Numbered from the stretch's first letter, positions 1 to 5,931 are shown. The stretch is 5,931 nucleotides of DNA from Chloroflexota bacterium (GCA_023380675.1 JAMCRS010000222.1:2789-8719); one strand, 5' to 3'. Program-made: numbers and translations. The notes: a model not told the origin generated them from the sequence alone.

Positions 1-123
1 GCCCGCGAGGAGTCGCGCCGAATCGTCGCTGAGCGAGGAAGGGATCTGCCGCAGAACTCGAATTGCCGGGGCGAGCAAGAGGTCGACGCGATAACGGTAG
101 CTCGGTCGAGCGGTGGTATGCAA
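1..123 (-). CDS. Start of a downstream gene, possibly a third acyltransferase (3' end missing)
   Basis: An open frame of 41 codons begins at TTG (121-123), 36 bases after the phosphatidyltransferase stop, and runs off the left edge. It reads YRYRVDLLLAPAIRVLRQIP and then a Ser/Asp/Leu-rich stretch. The pattern of a YR followed by a Leu-rich helix ending in IP resembles residues 16-27 of the second acyltransferase here (YRVLGAIVPLIP), and in mycobacteria patA follows pgsA1. About 70% of third codon positions (29 of 41) are G or C, modest support for coding. The other two minus-strand frames are also open over this short piece, and the ribosome site (GGGG ten bases upstream) is weak. That a gene starts here is likely; its family is a guess. 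Confidence 0.4.
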   Translation of the reverse strand, partial: MHTTARPSYRYRVDLLLAPAIRVLRQIPSSLSDDSARLLAG

Positions 124-159
124 TTTGAATTTACCCCGGCGGGGATTGCTGGATTCGAC

Positions 160-753
160 TCATTTCGTCGCGCGGTAGACGATCCACATTCGTTGGACGG
201 CGGTTACGTTCGTAAAGACGGCCAGAATCGCCAGCACGACGAGCACCGGCGTGTCGGCAAAGAGAGTGGTCAAGAGCAGGCCGGCGACGAGCAGCGCGAT
301 CCGCTCGAACCGTGTCATGAGGCCCCCCTTGCATTCGACTCCGATCCCTTCGGCGCGGGCGCGCGTATAGCTGACCATGAGCGAGCCGAGAAGGGTCAAA
401 AAAACTAGGTACGCGACGAACGTTGTACCGTGTTGGAGGTACCAGATCATGATCCCGAGGTAGAGCGATCCTTCGGCAAAGCGATCGGTCGTCGAGTCGA
501 GAAAACCGCCGAATGGTGTCACCCGGCCCGTCAGGCGCGCCAGAGATCCGTCCAGCGCGTCGAAGATTCCGGCCACGACGATTAGCGCCCCCGCCAGCGC
601 GAAATAGCCGGCGGCCAGCACGACGCCGATGGCGCACATCGCCGCGAACCCGATCAGCGTCAGCGCATTCGGAGTGAATCCCAGCGAGTCGAGCCGGCGT
701 GCGGTCCAGTCCAATAGAGTCTGAGCGCGTTGTCGCACTAGTTGGCTCAACAA
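160..753 (-). CDS. pgsA1: CDP-alcohol phosphatidyltransferase, probable phosphatidylinositol-phosphate synthase (PIPS/PgsA1-like)
   Basis: A 197-residue integral membrane enzyme predicted to join CDP-diacylglycerol and an alcohol phosphate, probably inositol 1-phosphate, giving phosphatidylinositol phosphate. The full CDP-alcohol signature is present: D65-x2-D68-G69-x2-A72-R73, eight residues, then G82-x3-D86-x3-D90. These aspartates bind the metals. The flanking blocks match remembered mycobacterial PgsA1: FGxxLDxTxDR (81-91), SYTRARAEG (128-136), GG-x4-RxER (143-151) and VQRxxxV near the end. Several hydrophobic segments follow, consistent with about six membrane helices. The start is TTG at 751-753: the DAO stop lies in the same frame two codons earlier, no ATG or GTG lies between, and a GGAG sits nine bases upstream. 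A related archaetidyl- or phosphatidylglycerol-phosphate synthase is possible but fits the blocks less well. Confidence 0.83.
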   Translation of the reverse strand: MLSQLVRQRAQTLLDWTARRLDSLGFTPNALTLIGFAAMCAIGVVLAAGYFALAGALIVVAGIFDALDGSLARLTGRVTPFGGFLDSTTDRFAEGSLYLGIMIWYLQHGTTFVAYLVFLTLLGSLMVSYTRARAEGIGVECKGGLMTRFERIALLVAGLLLTTLFADTPVLVVLAILAVFTNVTAVQRMWIVYRATK

Positions 754-759
754 TGAATC

Positions 760-1899
760 CTACTCCACTCGAAAGCGTTCGATCTTGAACGGGTCCAGGT
801 TAGCGGTGGTCGCTTCGCCGTCTGCGACCAATTCGGCAATGCAGGCGCCGGCCGCCGGGGCCAGCGCAAAGCCGTTGCCGCTGAATCCCGCGCCGACGTA
901 TAGCCCGTGAATTCCAGGCACTCGGCCAAGGATTGCCCGGCCGTCCGGGCTCATGTCGTACACCCCGGCGTGGCCTCGGGTGAATCGAGCGCTCGCCATC
1001 GCCGGTAGCCGCGTGGCGATCCGCCGCTGCAAGTCTGCGACCGTCTCGTTCGAAATGGACTCCTCCAACCGGTCGGGGTTCTTGAGCTCTTCGGTCGACG
1101 GATCGTTGTAACCACCCATCGTCAGCCCGAAGGGGTGCGGCCGGAAATGCACGCCGGTGATATTGTCGACGAAAGCGGCGTGGCCGGGCTTGAGCTCCGC
1201 GGGTCGGTCGTAGAATGCCACCTGCGCCCGGACGGATCGGATGCCCGTCTCGATGCCCAGCGGCTTGAGAAACGCGTCCGACCACGGCCCGGCTGCGACG
1301 ACCACGCTCAGCGTTTCGATCGGACCCACCGTGGTGTCGACGCCGCTGACCCGGCCGTTCGTGACGCGGATCGATCTAAGCCAAGTGCCGGTTTTGAAGA
1401 CGACGCCGAATGCTCGCGCCCGCTCCGCCAGCGCCTGTGTCGTCGCCACCGGATCGGCGTAGCCGGACTCGGGCTCGAACGCCGCCAGGCTGACGTCGTC
1501 GACGCGCACCCCGGGCTGCAGCTTGGGCAGCTCCTCGGGCGAAACCAGCTGCGTGTTGACGCCGATGGCTTGCAGCGACTCCACCTCTCGCCGAAGCTCG
1601 AGCGCGTGCGCTTGACCGCCCACAAGCCATGCCAATCCTGTCTGCGCAAAGCCGCAAGTTCCGCCGACTGCATCTTTCCAGTTCTGAAACGTATGCAGGC
1701 TGGCGAGCGCGAGTCGAGCCTCCGGCTCGAATGGATAGTGGGTGCGGATGAGAGCGCCGCTTCGTTTCGTCTGGCCGGACGCGATGGCGCCTTTTTCCAC
1801 GACGATAACGCGCGGCCCGTTGCGCCGCGCGAGCTGAAACGCGGTGCTGCAGCCCATCACTCCGGCGCCGACGATCACGACGTCCGCAAATACGGTCAC
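760..1899 (-). CDS. DAO-family FAD-dependent oxidoreductase (sarcosine oxidase/DadA-like)
   Basis: A 379-residue flavoprotein of the D-amino-acid oxidase superfamily, which oxidises amines or amino acids using FAD. The Rossmann motif VIVGAGVMG (8-16) lies at the N-terminus, E35 ends the second strand and should bind the adenosine ribose, VVAAGPWSD lies at 200-208, and the C-terminal FAD loop is GLYVGAGFSGNGFALAP (332-348). The ending LDPFKIERF is common in sarcosine oxidase beta-like and other DAO proteins. The start is the GTG at 1897-1899, which overlaps the glycosyltransferase TGA as GTGA and places the Rossmann motif where expected. The frame is open for another 700 bases upstream, but that stretch is glycosyltransferase sequence. 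The substrate is not recognisable. Its link to the lipid genes is positional only. Confidence 0.88.
   Translation of the reverse strand: MTVFADVVIVGAGVMGCSTAFQLARRNGPRVIVVEKGAIASGQTKRSGALIRTHYPFEPEARLALASLHTFQNWKDAVGGTCGFAQTGLAWLVGGQAHALELRREVESLQAIGVNTQLVSPEELPKLQPGVRVDDVSLAAFEPESGYADPVATTQALAERARAFGVVFKTGTWLRSIRVTNGRVSGVDTTVGPIETLSVVVAAGPWSDAFLKPLGIETGIRSVRAQVAFYDRPAELKPGHAAFVDNITGVHFRPHPFGLTMGGYNDPSTEELKNPDRLEESISNETVADLQRRIATRLPAMASARFTRGHAGVYDMSPDGRAILGRVPGIHGLYVGAGFSGNGFALAPAAGACIAELVADGEATTANLDPFKIERFRVE
763..766 (-). promoter_or_regulatory. Ribosome binding site (GGAG) fixing the TTG start of the PIPS-like gene
   Basis: GGAG lies just before the TAG stop of the oxidoreductase gene and nine bases ahead of the TTG at 751-753. 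No ATG or GTG lies in frame between the upstream stop and this TTG. The spacing is ordinary for this TTG and too long (24 bases) for the next in-frame GTG at about 736-738, so it supports the longer protein. Confidence 0.6.
1896..1899 (-). promoter_or_regulatory. GTGA stop/start overlap coupling glycosyltransferase and oxidoreductase
   Basis: The TGA ending the glycosyltransferase shares bases with the GTG start of the oxidoreductase. The sequence just upstream (AGCGGGTAGCGGC) holds only a weak ribosome site, so translation of the second gene probably depends on ribosomes finishing the first. Confidence 0.55.
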
Positions 1900-3128
1900 G
1901 CCGCTACCCGCTTGCGGCGTCCCAGGCGTCGCCAGTTGAGCAAGTGCCTCACCCGCACGATTCGCCGTTTGCCGGCGGACGAACGCGGCTTGCTGGAGGG
2001 ACCCGGCTGCGCCGCGATCAGCTCGTCGTAATACGCGAGGACGCGCTGCGCGATGATGCTCCAGTCGTACTGCGCCGCTTTGAGTTGAGCGCTGTGAGCC
2101 ATCTCGGTGCGGCGGGCCGGGTCGCGCAAAAGCCGCGTCATCGCACGCGCGAGGGCGTGCTCGTCGTTTGGCGCGACGAGGACCCCGTCGCGCTCGTTCT
2201 CGACGACCTGACGGTAGCCGGCAATGTCGGTCGCCACGATCGGCAGGCCGGCCGCCATCGCTTCCAGCAATATGATCCCAAAGCTCTCGAAACCGGTGGA
2301 AGGTGCGCAGAAGAGGGTCGCTGTGCGATAGTAGCGCGGCAGCTCCTCCGGCGGCACGTACCCGACGAAATGGACCGCATGCAGCCGGTGGGTGCGAGCG
2401 TATCGCAGAAACGGCGCCTTGTCGGCGTCGCTGAACGCCCCGACGACGATGAGGCGCGCGTCCGGCACCGCTTGCTTGATATGAGGAAAAGCTCGGATCA
2501 GGTACCGAAAACCCTTGCGTTTTTCCAAGCGTCCTACGAACAAAATGTTCGGTCGCCCGTCGCAGAACTGCTGGATCGGCTCGACGTCCGGCGCGGCAAA
2601 GCGCTCGCAATCGATGCCATTCGGAATGATGGTATAGTCGCCGGGAAAATATCGCGTGATGTAGGCGCGGACCGCCTCGGAGACGAAGATGCGGCCGTCC
2701 AGGCGGTTGAATACGCGCTGCAGGAGCGGGCGCATGTACTCGTACATTGCGTTCGATTCGCGATAGGCGTGAAAAGTGCCGACGTTCACGGCGTGCGAGT
2801 GGCGCAACACGATGAGCGATAGCACGGGCACCGTCGGCTCGTGTACGTGAACGACGTCGAACTTTTCGTCATGCAGGATCTTTTTGACGCGGCGATAAAC
2901 CTGGGGCGACAAGGTGATGCGAGCCGTCGAGCCGCTGAACGGCACCGGCGAGACCGCCCCGCTTACCTTGATGACGTGCTCGCCCAGAACGTCCTCGTCC
3001 GTGGTTGACGCCGCGATGATCCGCGTGTCGTGCCCCAACGCTCTAAACTGCCGGTCGAGCGCCGCGATGTGCTCGGTTACGCCGCCCGGATACGGATAAT
3101 CGTACGGCGTAACAAGCGCGATTTTCAT
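1896..3128 (-). CDS. PimA-like GT4 glycosyltransferase (putative phosphatidylinositol mannosyltransferase)
   Basis: A 410-residue retaining glycosyltransferase with the GT-B fold, expected to transfer a sugar from a nucleotide donor (GDP-mannose in PimA) to a phosphoinositide at the inner membrane face. The N-terminal acceptor domain has the glycine loop PYPGGVTEH (12-20), the PVPFSG segment (61-66), HVHEP (94-98) and GTFHAYRES (117-125). The donor domain has FVGRLEKRKG (R200, K205) and STGFESFGIILLEAMAAG (E281, E289), the usual EX7E region. These blocks align closely with remembered mycobacterial PimA, including the PxPxxGSxAR segment. PimA stops soon after the YDWS segment; here a tail of about 35 residues follows, with 13 Lys/Arg in residues 377-410. 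ATG start, with AAAGG six bases upstream. Sugar and acceptor are inferred; another GT4 lipid glycosyltransferase is possible. Confidence 0.85.
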   Translation of the reverse strand: MKIALVTPYDYPYPGGVTEHIAALDRQFRALGHDTRIIAASTTDEDVLGEHVIKVSGAVSPVPFSGSTARITLSPQVYRRVKKILHDEKFDVVHVHEPTVPVLSLIVLRHSHAVNVGTFHAYRESNAMYEYMRPLLQRVFNRLDGRIFVSEAVRAYITRYFPGDYTIIPNGIDCERFAAPDVEPIQQFCDGRPNILFVGRLEKRKGFRYLIRAFPHIKQAVPDARLIVVGAFSDADKAPFLRYARTHRLHAVHFVGYVPPEELPRYYRTATLFCAPSTGFESFGIILLEAMAAGLPIVATDIAGYRQVVENERDGVLVAPNDEHALARAMTRLLRDPARRTEMAHSAQLKAAQYDWSIIAQRVLAYYDELIAAQPGPSSKPRSSAGKRRIVRVRHLLNWRRLGRRKRVAA

Positions 3129-3134
3129 CGACTG

Positions 3135-3139
3135 CCTTT
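3135..3139 (-). promoter_or_regulatory. Ribosome binding site (AAAGG) of the glycosyltransferase
   Basis: AAAGG lies six bases before the ATG at 3126-3128, in the 21-base gap after the thioesterase stop. It confirms that ATG as the start. Confidence 0.5.
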
Positions 3140-3149
3140 CGTCGCGAAT

Positions 3150-3626
3150 TCAGCCCGTGTCCGACGCCATCGACACTGGCATCTGCACCGCAACCACCTC
3201 GCCGGTGGCGCACACTTGCCCATTAGCGAACAACTTGGACGCAACCACAACCTTGCGGCCCTTTATCTCTTTCACGGTTGAACGAACCACCAGCGTCACG
3301 CCGATCGGCGTCGGCTTGAGATAGTCTACTTTGAGCGACGCCGTAACGAAGCGAAGGGCCGGTTCGCTCCCCATTTCGCGTCCCGCCGCGCGGTATGCCG
3401 CGGCGAATGCCGTGCCGGTGCTGTGACAATCGATAAGCGACGCGATGAGGCCACCGTATACATAGCCTGGAATGGCGGTCTGGTACGGCCGGGGATCGTA
3501 TCGGCACACAGTCTCATCGCCCTGCCAATAGCTCTTGATCTGGAGACCCTGGTCGTTCAGTCTCCCGCAGCCGTAGCAGTGACTGGTCTGGTCGGAATAA
3601 TAGTCCTGAAATGCCTTGTCCCCCAT
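3150..3626 (-). CDS. PaaI/THEM4-like hotdog-fold thioesterase
   Basis: A 158-residue single-domain protein of the 4HBT hotdog superfamily, which hydrolyses acyl-CoA or acyl-carrier thioesters. The core helix motif is PGYVYGGLIASLIDCH (residues 53-68), in which YGG stands where many relatives have HGG and D66 is the likely catalytic acid. The strand that follows, LKVDYLKPTPIG (98-109), is typical of the family. A short N-terminal module with C17-Y-G-C20 precedes the domain; two cysteines alone are too few to claim a metal site. The ATG lies only four bases after the PHP stop, with a GAGG overlapping that stop, so expression is probably coupled. Next to acyltransferases it could release or proofread acyl chains, but nothing in the sequence fixes the substrate. 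Confidence 0.85.
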   Translation of the reverse strand: MGDKAFQDYYSDQTSHCYGCGRLNDQGLQIKSYWQGDETVCRYDPRPYQTAIPGYVYGGLIASLIDCHSTGTAFAAAYRAAGREMGSEPALRFVTASLKVDYLKPTPIGVTLVVRSTVKEIKGRKVVVASKLFANGQVCATGEVVAVQMPVSMASDTG

Positions 3627-3630
3627 CGCC

Positions 3631-4380
3631 TCACGCTGCCTTTTTCGTCACCGCTTTGACGGCGCGCTTGATGTGCCGGCCGGGCAGGATGATGAGGCTT
3701 TGGAACATCTGCGCCGGCCCGGCTGCCGCGAGGTAACGCATTTCCTCACGCGTCCAATAGTGGCCATCGGCGACCGTCGTCTTCTCCACCAACGCGCGCC
3801 TGAAATCGTCGGCGGTCCTGCCCGGATACGTCGTCACCGCGGTGCCGATCGTCATCAAAAAGTGGGAATCGCTGCCGCCCGTCTCTGCGAGCTTCAATAC
3901 CTGCGCGTTCAGATCGCGCACCTGCTGGGCGACCACCCGGCCGGCGATCGAGGGATTCATCGTCTCGCAGCCGTCGAAGTAAACCTCGTCGCTGTGGTGG
4001 TTGTGGATGCGCATCATCCCGTTGCGTCCGATCGAACGGATCATCCAGCTCATCGGATGCGGAGCGATGACTGTGCCTCCTTGTTCGTGCACCTGCGCGA
4101 TCGTCCGGTCGAGCGGCTGAAGAGAACGGACCGGCTTGTCGATCCCGAGGACGAGCAAATGCCCTTCGATCGTCGTCACTTCTGAGCCGGTCAAGAGCTG
4201 AAAGCGATAGTTGCGGCGCGCGCAGAGATTACGGGCCTCGTCCGCGCCGTCGAACATATCGTGGTCCGTGATGGCGATGAGGTCGAGATCGGTCTTGTTC
4301 TCGACGTAGTCGAGCACCTGCTCCACCGTCGCCATCCCGTCGCTGTGCGTCGTGTGAATGTGAATGTCTGCTTTTCCCAC
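3631..4380 (-). CDS. PHP-domain metal-dependent phosphoesterase
   Basis: A 249-residue PHP-family protein starting at GTG, five bases after the acyltransferase stop. PHP enzymes are hydrolases with a two- or three-metal centre that cleave phosphate esters. The metal-binding motifs are all present in order: DIHIHTTHSDG (H7, H9, D14), ITDHD (H40), TGSE (E67), EGH (H74), APHP (H108), the E/C block at 138-139 and GGSDSH (D171, H173). It is therefore probably active. No signal peptide or membrane segment is visible. The last 25 residues form a hydrophobic stretch (MFQSLIILPG) followed by a Lys/Arg-rich helix (RHIKRAVKAVTKK), which could hold it on the membrane surface. In this locus a lipid phosphate, such as phosphatidylinositol phosphate, is a possible substrate; that is inference. 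Relatives hydrolyse nucleotides (RNase AM/TrpH type) or histidinol phosphate, and these alternatives are open. Confidence 0.88.
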   Translation of the reverse strand: MGKADIHIHTTHSDGMATVEQVLDYVENKTDLDLIAITDHDMFDGADEARNLCARRNYRFQLLTGSEVTTIEGHLLVLGIDKPVRSLQPLDRTIAQVHEQGGTVIAPHPMSWMIRSIGRNGMMRIHNHHSDEVYFDGCETMNPSIAGRVVAQQVRDLNAQVLKLAETGGSDSHFLMTIGTAVTTYPGRTADDFRRALVEKTTVADGHYWTREEMRYLAAAGPAQMFQSLIILPGRHIKRAVKAVTKKAA

Positions 4381-4385
4381 GGTTG

Positions 4386-5270
4386 CTATTCACTCCATAT
4401 TCTGTGGAACATCACCCACTGTTCCGGATGCCGTGCGATCCAGCCCTCCATGCGCCGCACGACCTGCTCCACCCCCGCGCGCACGTCGGCGCTGAAATCG
4501 CCCGTGTCTTGAAGCTCGATGGCCGGCTCGGCGGTCGCCGCGAACCTATTGTCAGGGAGCCGGACCGAGAACGCCGGGACAACCGCCGCGCCGGTCCGCA
4601 GTGCCAGTTGCACGTGTCCGTCCGGCAAGCGCGCCGGTGCGTCAAAGAACTTGACCGGCATCCCGCTCTTCGTGACGTCGAGGTCTGACGCCAATCCGAC
4701 GATTTCGTTCTTCTTCAGTGCACGGACGAGGGCCAGGAGCGGGCCGTCTACTGGAATGATCGTCAGTCCCTTGGATGCTCGCGTCGCGACGATGCGCTGG
4801 TAGAGGACCTCGGGCTTGACGTGCTCGGCTGGCGTCGTCACGCGGTATCCTCGGATCGCGAACGTCTGCCCGACGATGTCCAGGTTCCCAAAGTGCGCCG
4901 TGACGAAAATGACGCCTTTGCCGCGCGAGAGCGCCCGCTCGAGATTCTCCCATCCGTCGACCTGGACGACTCGTGCGACGTCCGCGCGGCTCATTCGCGT
5001 CGAGCGAAAGAAATCGTAGTAGTTCTTCAAATGATTGCGCAGAATATTGCGCGCGATCGCGTCGATTTCTTCGGCCGGCGCCGTCGGCAGGACGTGCCGC
5101 AGGTTGTCTCGCAGCGGTTGGCGCGCGTCGGCGAACCAGTCGAAAAAGCGCTCGCCAAGCCAGCCGAAAAGGCGATAACCCGGCTTGGGCGGAATGAGCG
5201 GAACGATCGCGCCGAGGACGCGATACATCCAGTATCCCGCCAGGGTCTGGTTAAACGCCCGCTTGAACAC
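4386..5270 (-). CDS. PatA/LpxL-type acyltransferase, second tandem copy
   Basis: A complete 294-residue acyltransferase, close to the usual length of about 300 for this family. It starts at GTG inside the end of the preceding paralogue. The HX4D motif is HFGNLD (H126, D131). It is followed by AEHVKPE (148-154), a conserved-looking Arg at 164, SDLDVTKSG (195-203) and the PDG segment at 216-218. The C-terminus ends EQWVMFHRIWSE. Residues about 10-30 are hydrophobic and probably lie on or in the membrane. Against remembered PatA, H126, D131, E149 and R164 appear to correspond, but the acidic residue of the E-R-D block is Asp and the Arg is Leu. It is clearly a tandem duplicate: I count 27 identities over the last 61 aligned residues. 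It would acylate a glycolipid or lysolipid at the inner face of the membrane; acyl donor and acceptor are unknown. Confidence 0.9.
   Translation of the reverse strand: MFKRAFNQTLAGYWMYRVLGAIVPLIPPKPGYRLFGWLGERFFDWFADARQPLRDNLRHVLPTAPAEEIDAIARNILRNHLKNYYDFFRSTRMSRADVARVVQVDGWENLERALSRGKGVIFVTAHFGNLDIVGQTFAIRGYRVTTPAEHVKPEVLYQRIVATRASKGLTIIPVDGPLLALVRALKKNEIVGLASDLDVTKSGMPVKFFDAPARLPDGHVQLALRTGAAVVPAFSVRLPDNRFAATAEPAIELQDTGDFSADVRAGVEQVVRRMEGWIARHPEQWVMFHRIWSE
4405..4429 (-). repeat. Conserved C-terminal DNA block of the acyltransferase pair, copy 1
   Basis: This 25-base block near the end of the second acyltransferase matches 5291-5315 at 23 of 25 positions, 886 bases away. It encodes the PEQWVMFH region. 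It marks the tandem duplication at the DNA level, although protein constraint may also explain it. Confidence 0.6.
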
Positions 5271-5931
5271 TTGGCTCGTCCCAGATTCGCTGGAACATCA
5301 GCCACTGATCCGGATATTGCCGGACGTACCGCTCGAGCACGTTGGCGATCCGCTGCACGCCGTCCCGAATATCACGAGTGGGGTCGCCGGTGCTCTCAAA
5401 GCGCATCGGAGGCTCGATGTAGACGATGCAACGATTGTCCGGCTGGCGTACCGAAAACCCGACCACGACCGGAGACCCATACCGTAGCGATAGTTGAACG
5501 GCGCCGTCCGGCATCTGCGTCGGTCCGCCGAGAAAATCCACCATTGGGCCGGAGTGTGTGATATCGCGGTCGTACGCCAGGCCGACCATCTGTCCGGCGC
5601 GCAGCGCCTTGATCATCGCGCGCGGTGCGACGTCGAGCGGCACGATGTCGATCCCTTGCTGGCGCCGCAGTCCCAGCACGTATTGGAACAACCGCTCGGG
5701 CTTGAGCCGCTCGTTCGGAACGACGATCTTGGTTTCCAGGTACGCAGCTGCCATATTGATCACGAGGTCCCAGGCGCCAAAGTGACCCGAGCCGGCGATG
5801 ACGCCCTTGCCCTGAGCCACCGCATTCTCGATCTGGTCAAAGCCGTGCAATCCCGCCAACTGCTGGCGGATGCGGTCCTTGGAAATGCTGTGCCAGCGGA
5901 ACAGGTCGAAATAGTTCTTTAGGAGATTCTG
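5251..5931 (-). CDS. PatA/LpxL-type lysophospholipid or glycolipid acyltransferase, 5' end missing
   Basis: This is the C-terminal 226 residues of a membrane-surface acyltransferase that would move an acyl chain onto a lipid or glycolipid. The reading frame stays open to the window edge. The TTG at 5857-5859 is internal, because the 24 codons before it encode LKNYFDLFR, matching LKNYYDFFR in the next gene. The catalytic HX4D motif is HFGAWD, residues 50-55 of the visible part. Downstream come NERLKPE, YDRD and a PDG segment, then a C-terminus ending QWLMFQRIWDE. The KPE and D-R-D blocks resemble remembered mycobacterial PatA (mannose acyltransferase of phosphatidylinositol mannosides) more than enterobacterial LpxL. 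It ends TAA and overlaps the next gene by 20 bases, which suggests translational coupling. The family call is firm; the substrate is inferred from the locus. Confidence 0.88.
   Translation of the reverse strand, partial: QNLLKNYFDLFRWHSISKDRIRQQLAGLHGFDQIENAVAQGKGVIAGSGHFGAWDLVINMAAAYLETKIVVPNERLKPERLFQYVLGLRRQQGIDIVPLDVAPRAMIKALRAGQMVGLAYDRDITHSGPMVDFLGGPTQMPDGAVQLSLRYGSPVVVGFSVRQPDNRCIVYIEPPMRFESTGDPTRDIRDGVQRIANVLERYVRQYPDQWLMFQRIWDEPSVQAGV
5291..5315 (-). repeat. Conserved C-terminal DNA block of the acyltransferase pair, copy 2
   Basis: Partner of the block at 4405-4429, differing at only two of 25 positions. It encodes the PDQWLMFQ region of the first acyltransferase. Confidence 0.6.

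Noticed and set aside
134..144. Small inverted repeat CCCC-GGC-GGGG between the PIPS-like gene and the left-edge frame, considered as a terminator.
   Set aside because: Only four paired bases, the flanks do not pair, and no T-run follows on the minus strand; chance is likely in GC-rich DNA.
760..2610. One 616-residue open frame on the minus strand covering the oxidoreductase and a further 700 bases.
   Set aside because: The upstream part overlaps the glycosyltransferase in another frame and reads as Arg/Ala-rich shadow sequence with no domain; the Rossmann motif starts right after the GTG at 1897-1899.
1135..2822. Long plus-strand open frames opposite the oxidoreductase and glycosyltransferase (298 and 292 residues).
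   Set aside because: They are antisense to well-supported genes and are Arg/His/Asp-rich with no recognisable motif, as expected for shadows in GC-rich DNA.
4381..4385. Internal promoters at the gene junctions.
   Set aside because: Junctions are too short and no convincing -35/-10 pair was seen; the genes appear cotranscribed from outside the window.
4821..5561. A 246-residue plus-strand open frame opposite the two acyltransferases.
   Set aside because: Antisense to both HX4D-containing genes, low-complexity Arg-rich translation, no domain.
5251..5859. A start for the first acyltransferase at the TTG at 5857-5859.
   Set aside because: The frame continues to the window edge and the extra 24 codons match the paralogue, so the true start is outside the window.

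Overview
The window is a compact, GC-rich stretch from a bacterium, and every gene I can support lies on the minus strand and is read right to left. There is no stretch of 300 bases without a gene. The largest gap is 36 bases, and several junctions overlap or nearly touch, so this looks like the inside of one operon whose promoter lies to the right of the window. Starts are mixed (ATG, GTG, TTG), as expected at high GC.

In transcription order the genes are: (1) a PatA/LpxL-type acyltransferase cut by the right edge; (2) a complete second acyltransferase of the same family; (3) a PHP-domain phosphoesterase; (4) a PaaI-type hotdog thioesterase; (5) a family-4 glycosyltransferase closely resembling PimA; (6) a DAO-family FAD-dependent oxidoreductase; (7) a CDP-alcohol phosphatidyltransferase with the features of phosphatidylinositol-phosphate synthase (PgsA1/PIPS); (8) at the left edge, the first 41 codons of what may be a third acyltransferase.

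Read together, the locus looks like a pathway for a phosphatidylinositol-mannoside-like glycolipid. PIPS would make the phosphoinositide anchor, the PimA-like enzyme would add the first sugar, and the PatA-like enzymes would acylate it. In mycobacteria the corresponding core genes (pgsA1, patA, pimA) are adjacent. Here the core is rearranged and has three extra genes (PHP, thioesterase, FAD oxidoreductase). The PHP protein is a reasonable candidate for the phosphatase needed after PIPS, but this is inference.

The host cannot be named from the sequence. A PIPS/PimA/PatA set points to Actinomycetota or a related lineage such as Chloroflexota or another uncultured Terrabacteria group, and the rearranged order argues against a typical mycobacterium. 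Family assignments rest on motifs read by eye and on remembered sequences, not on searches.
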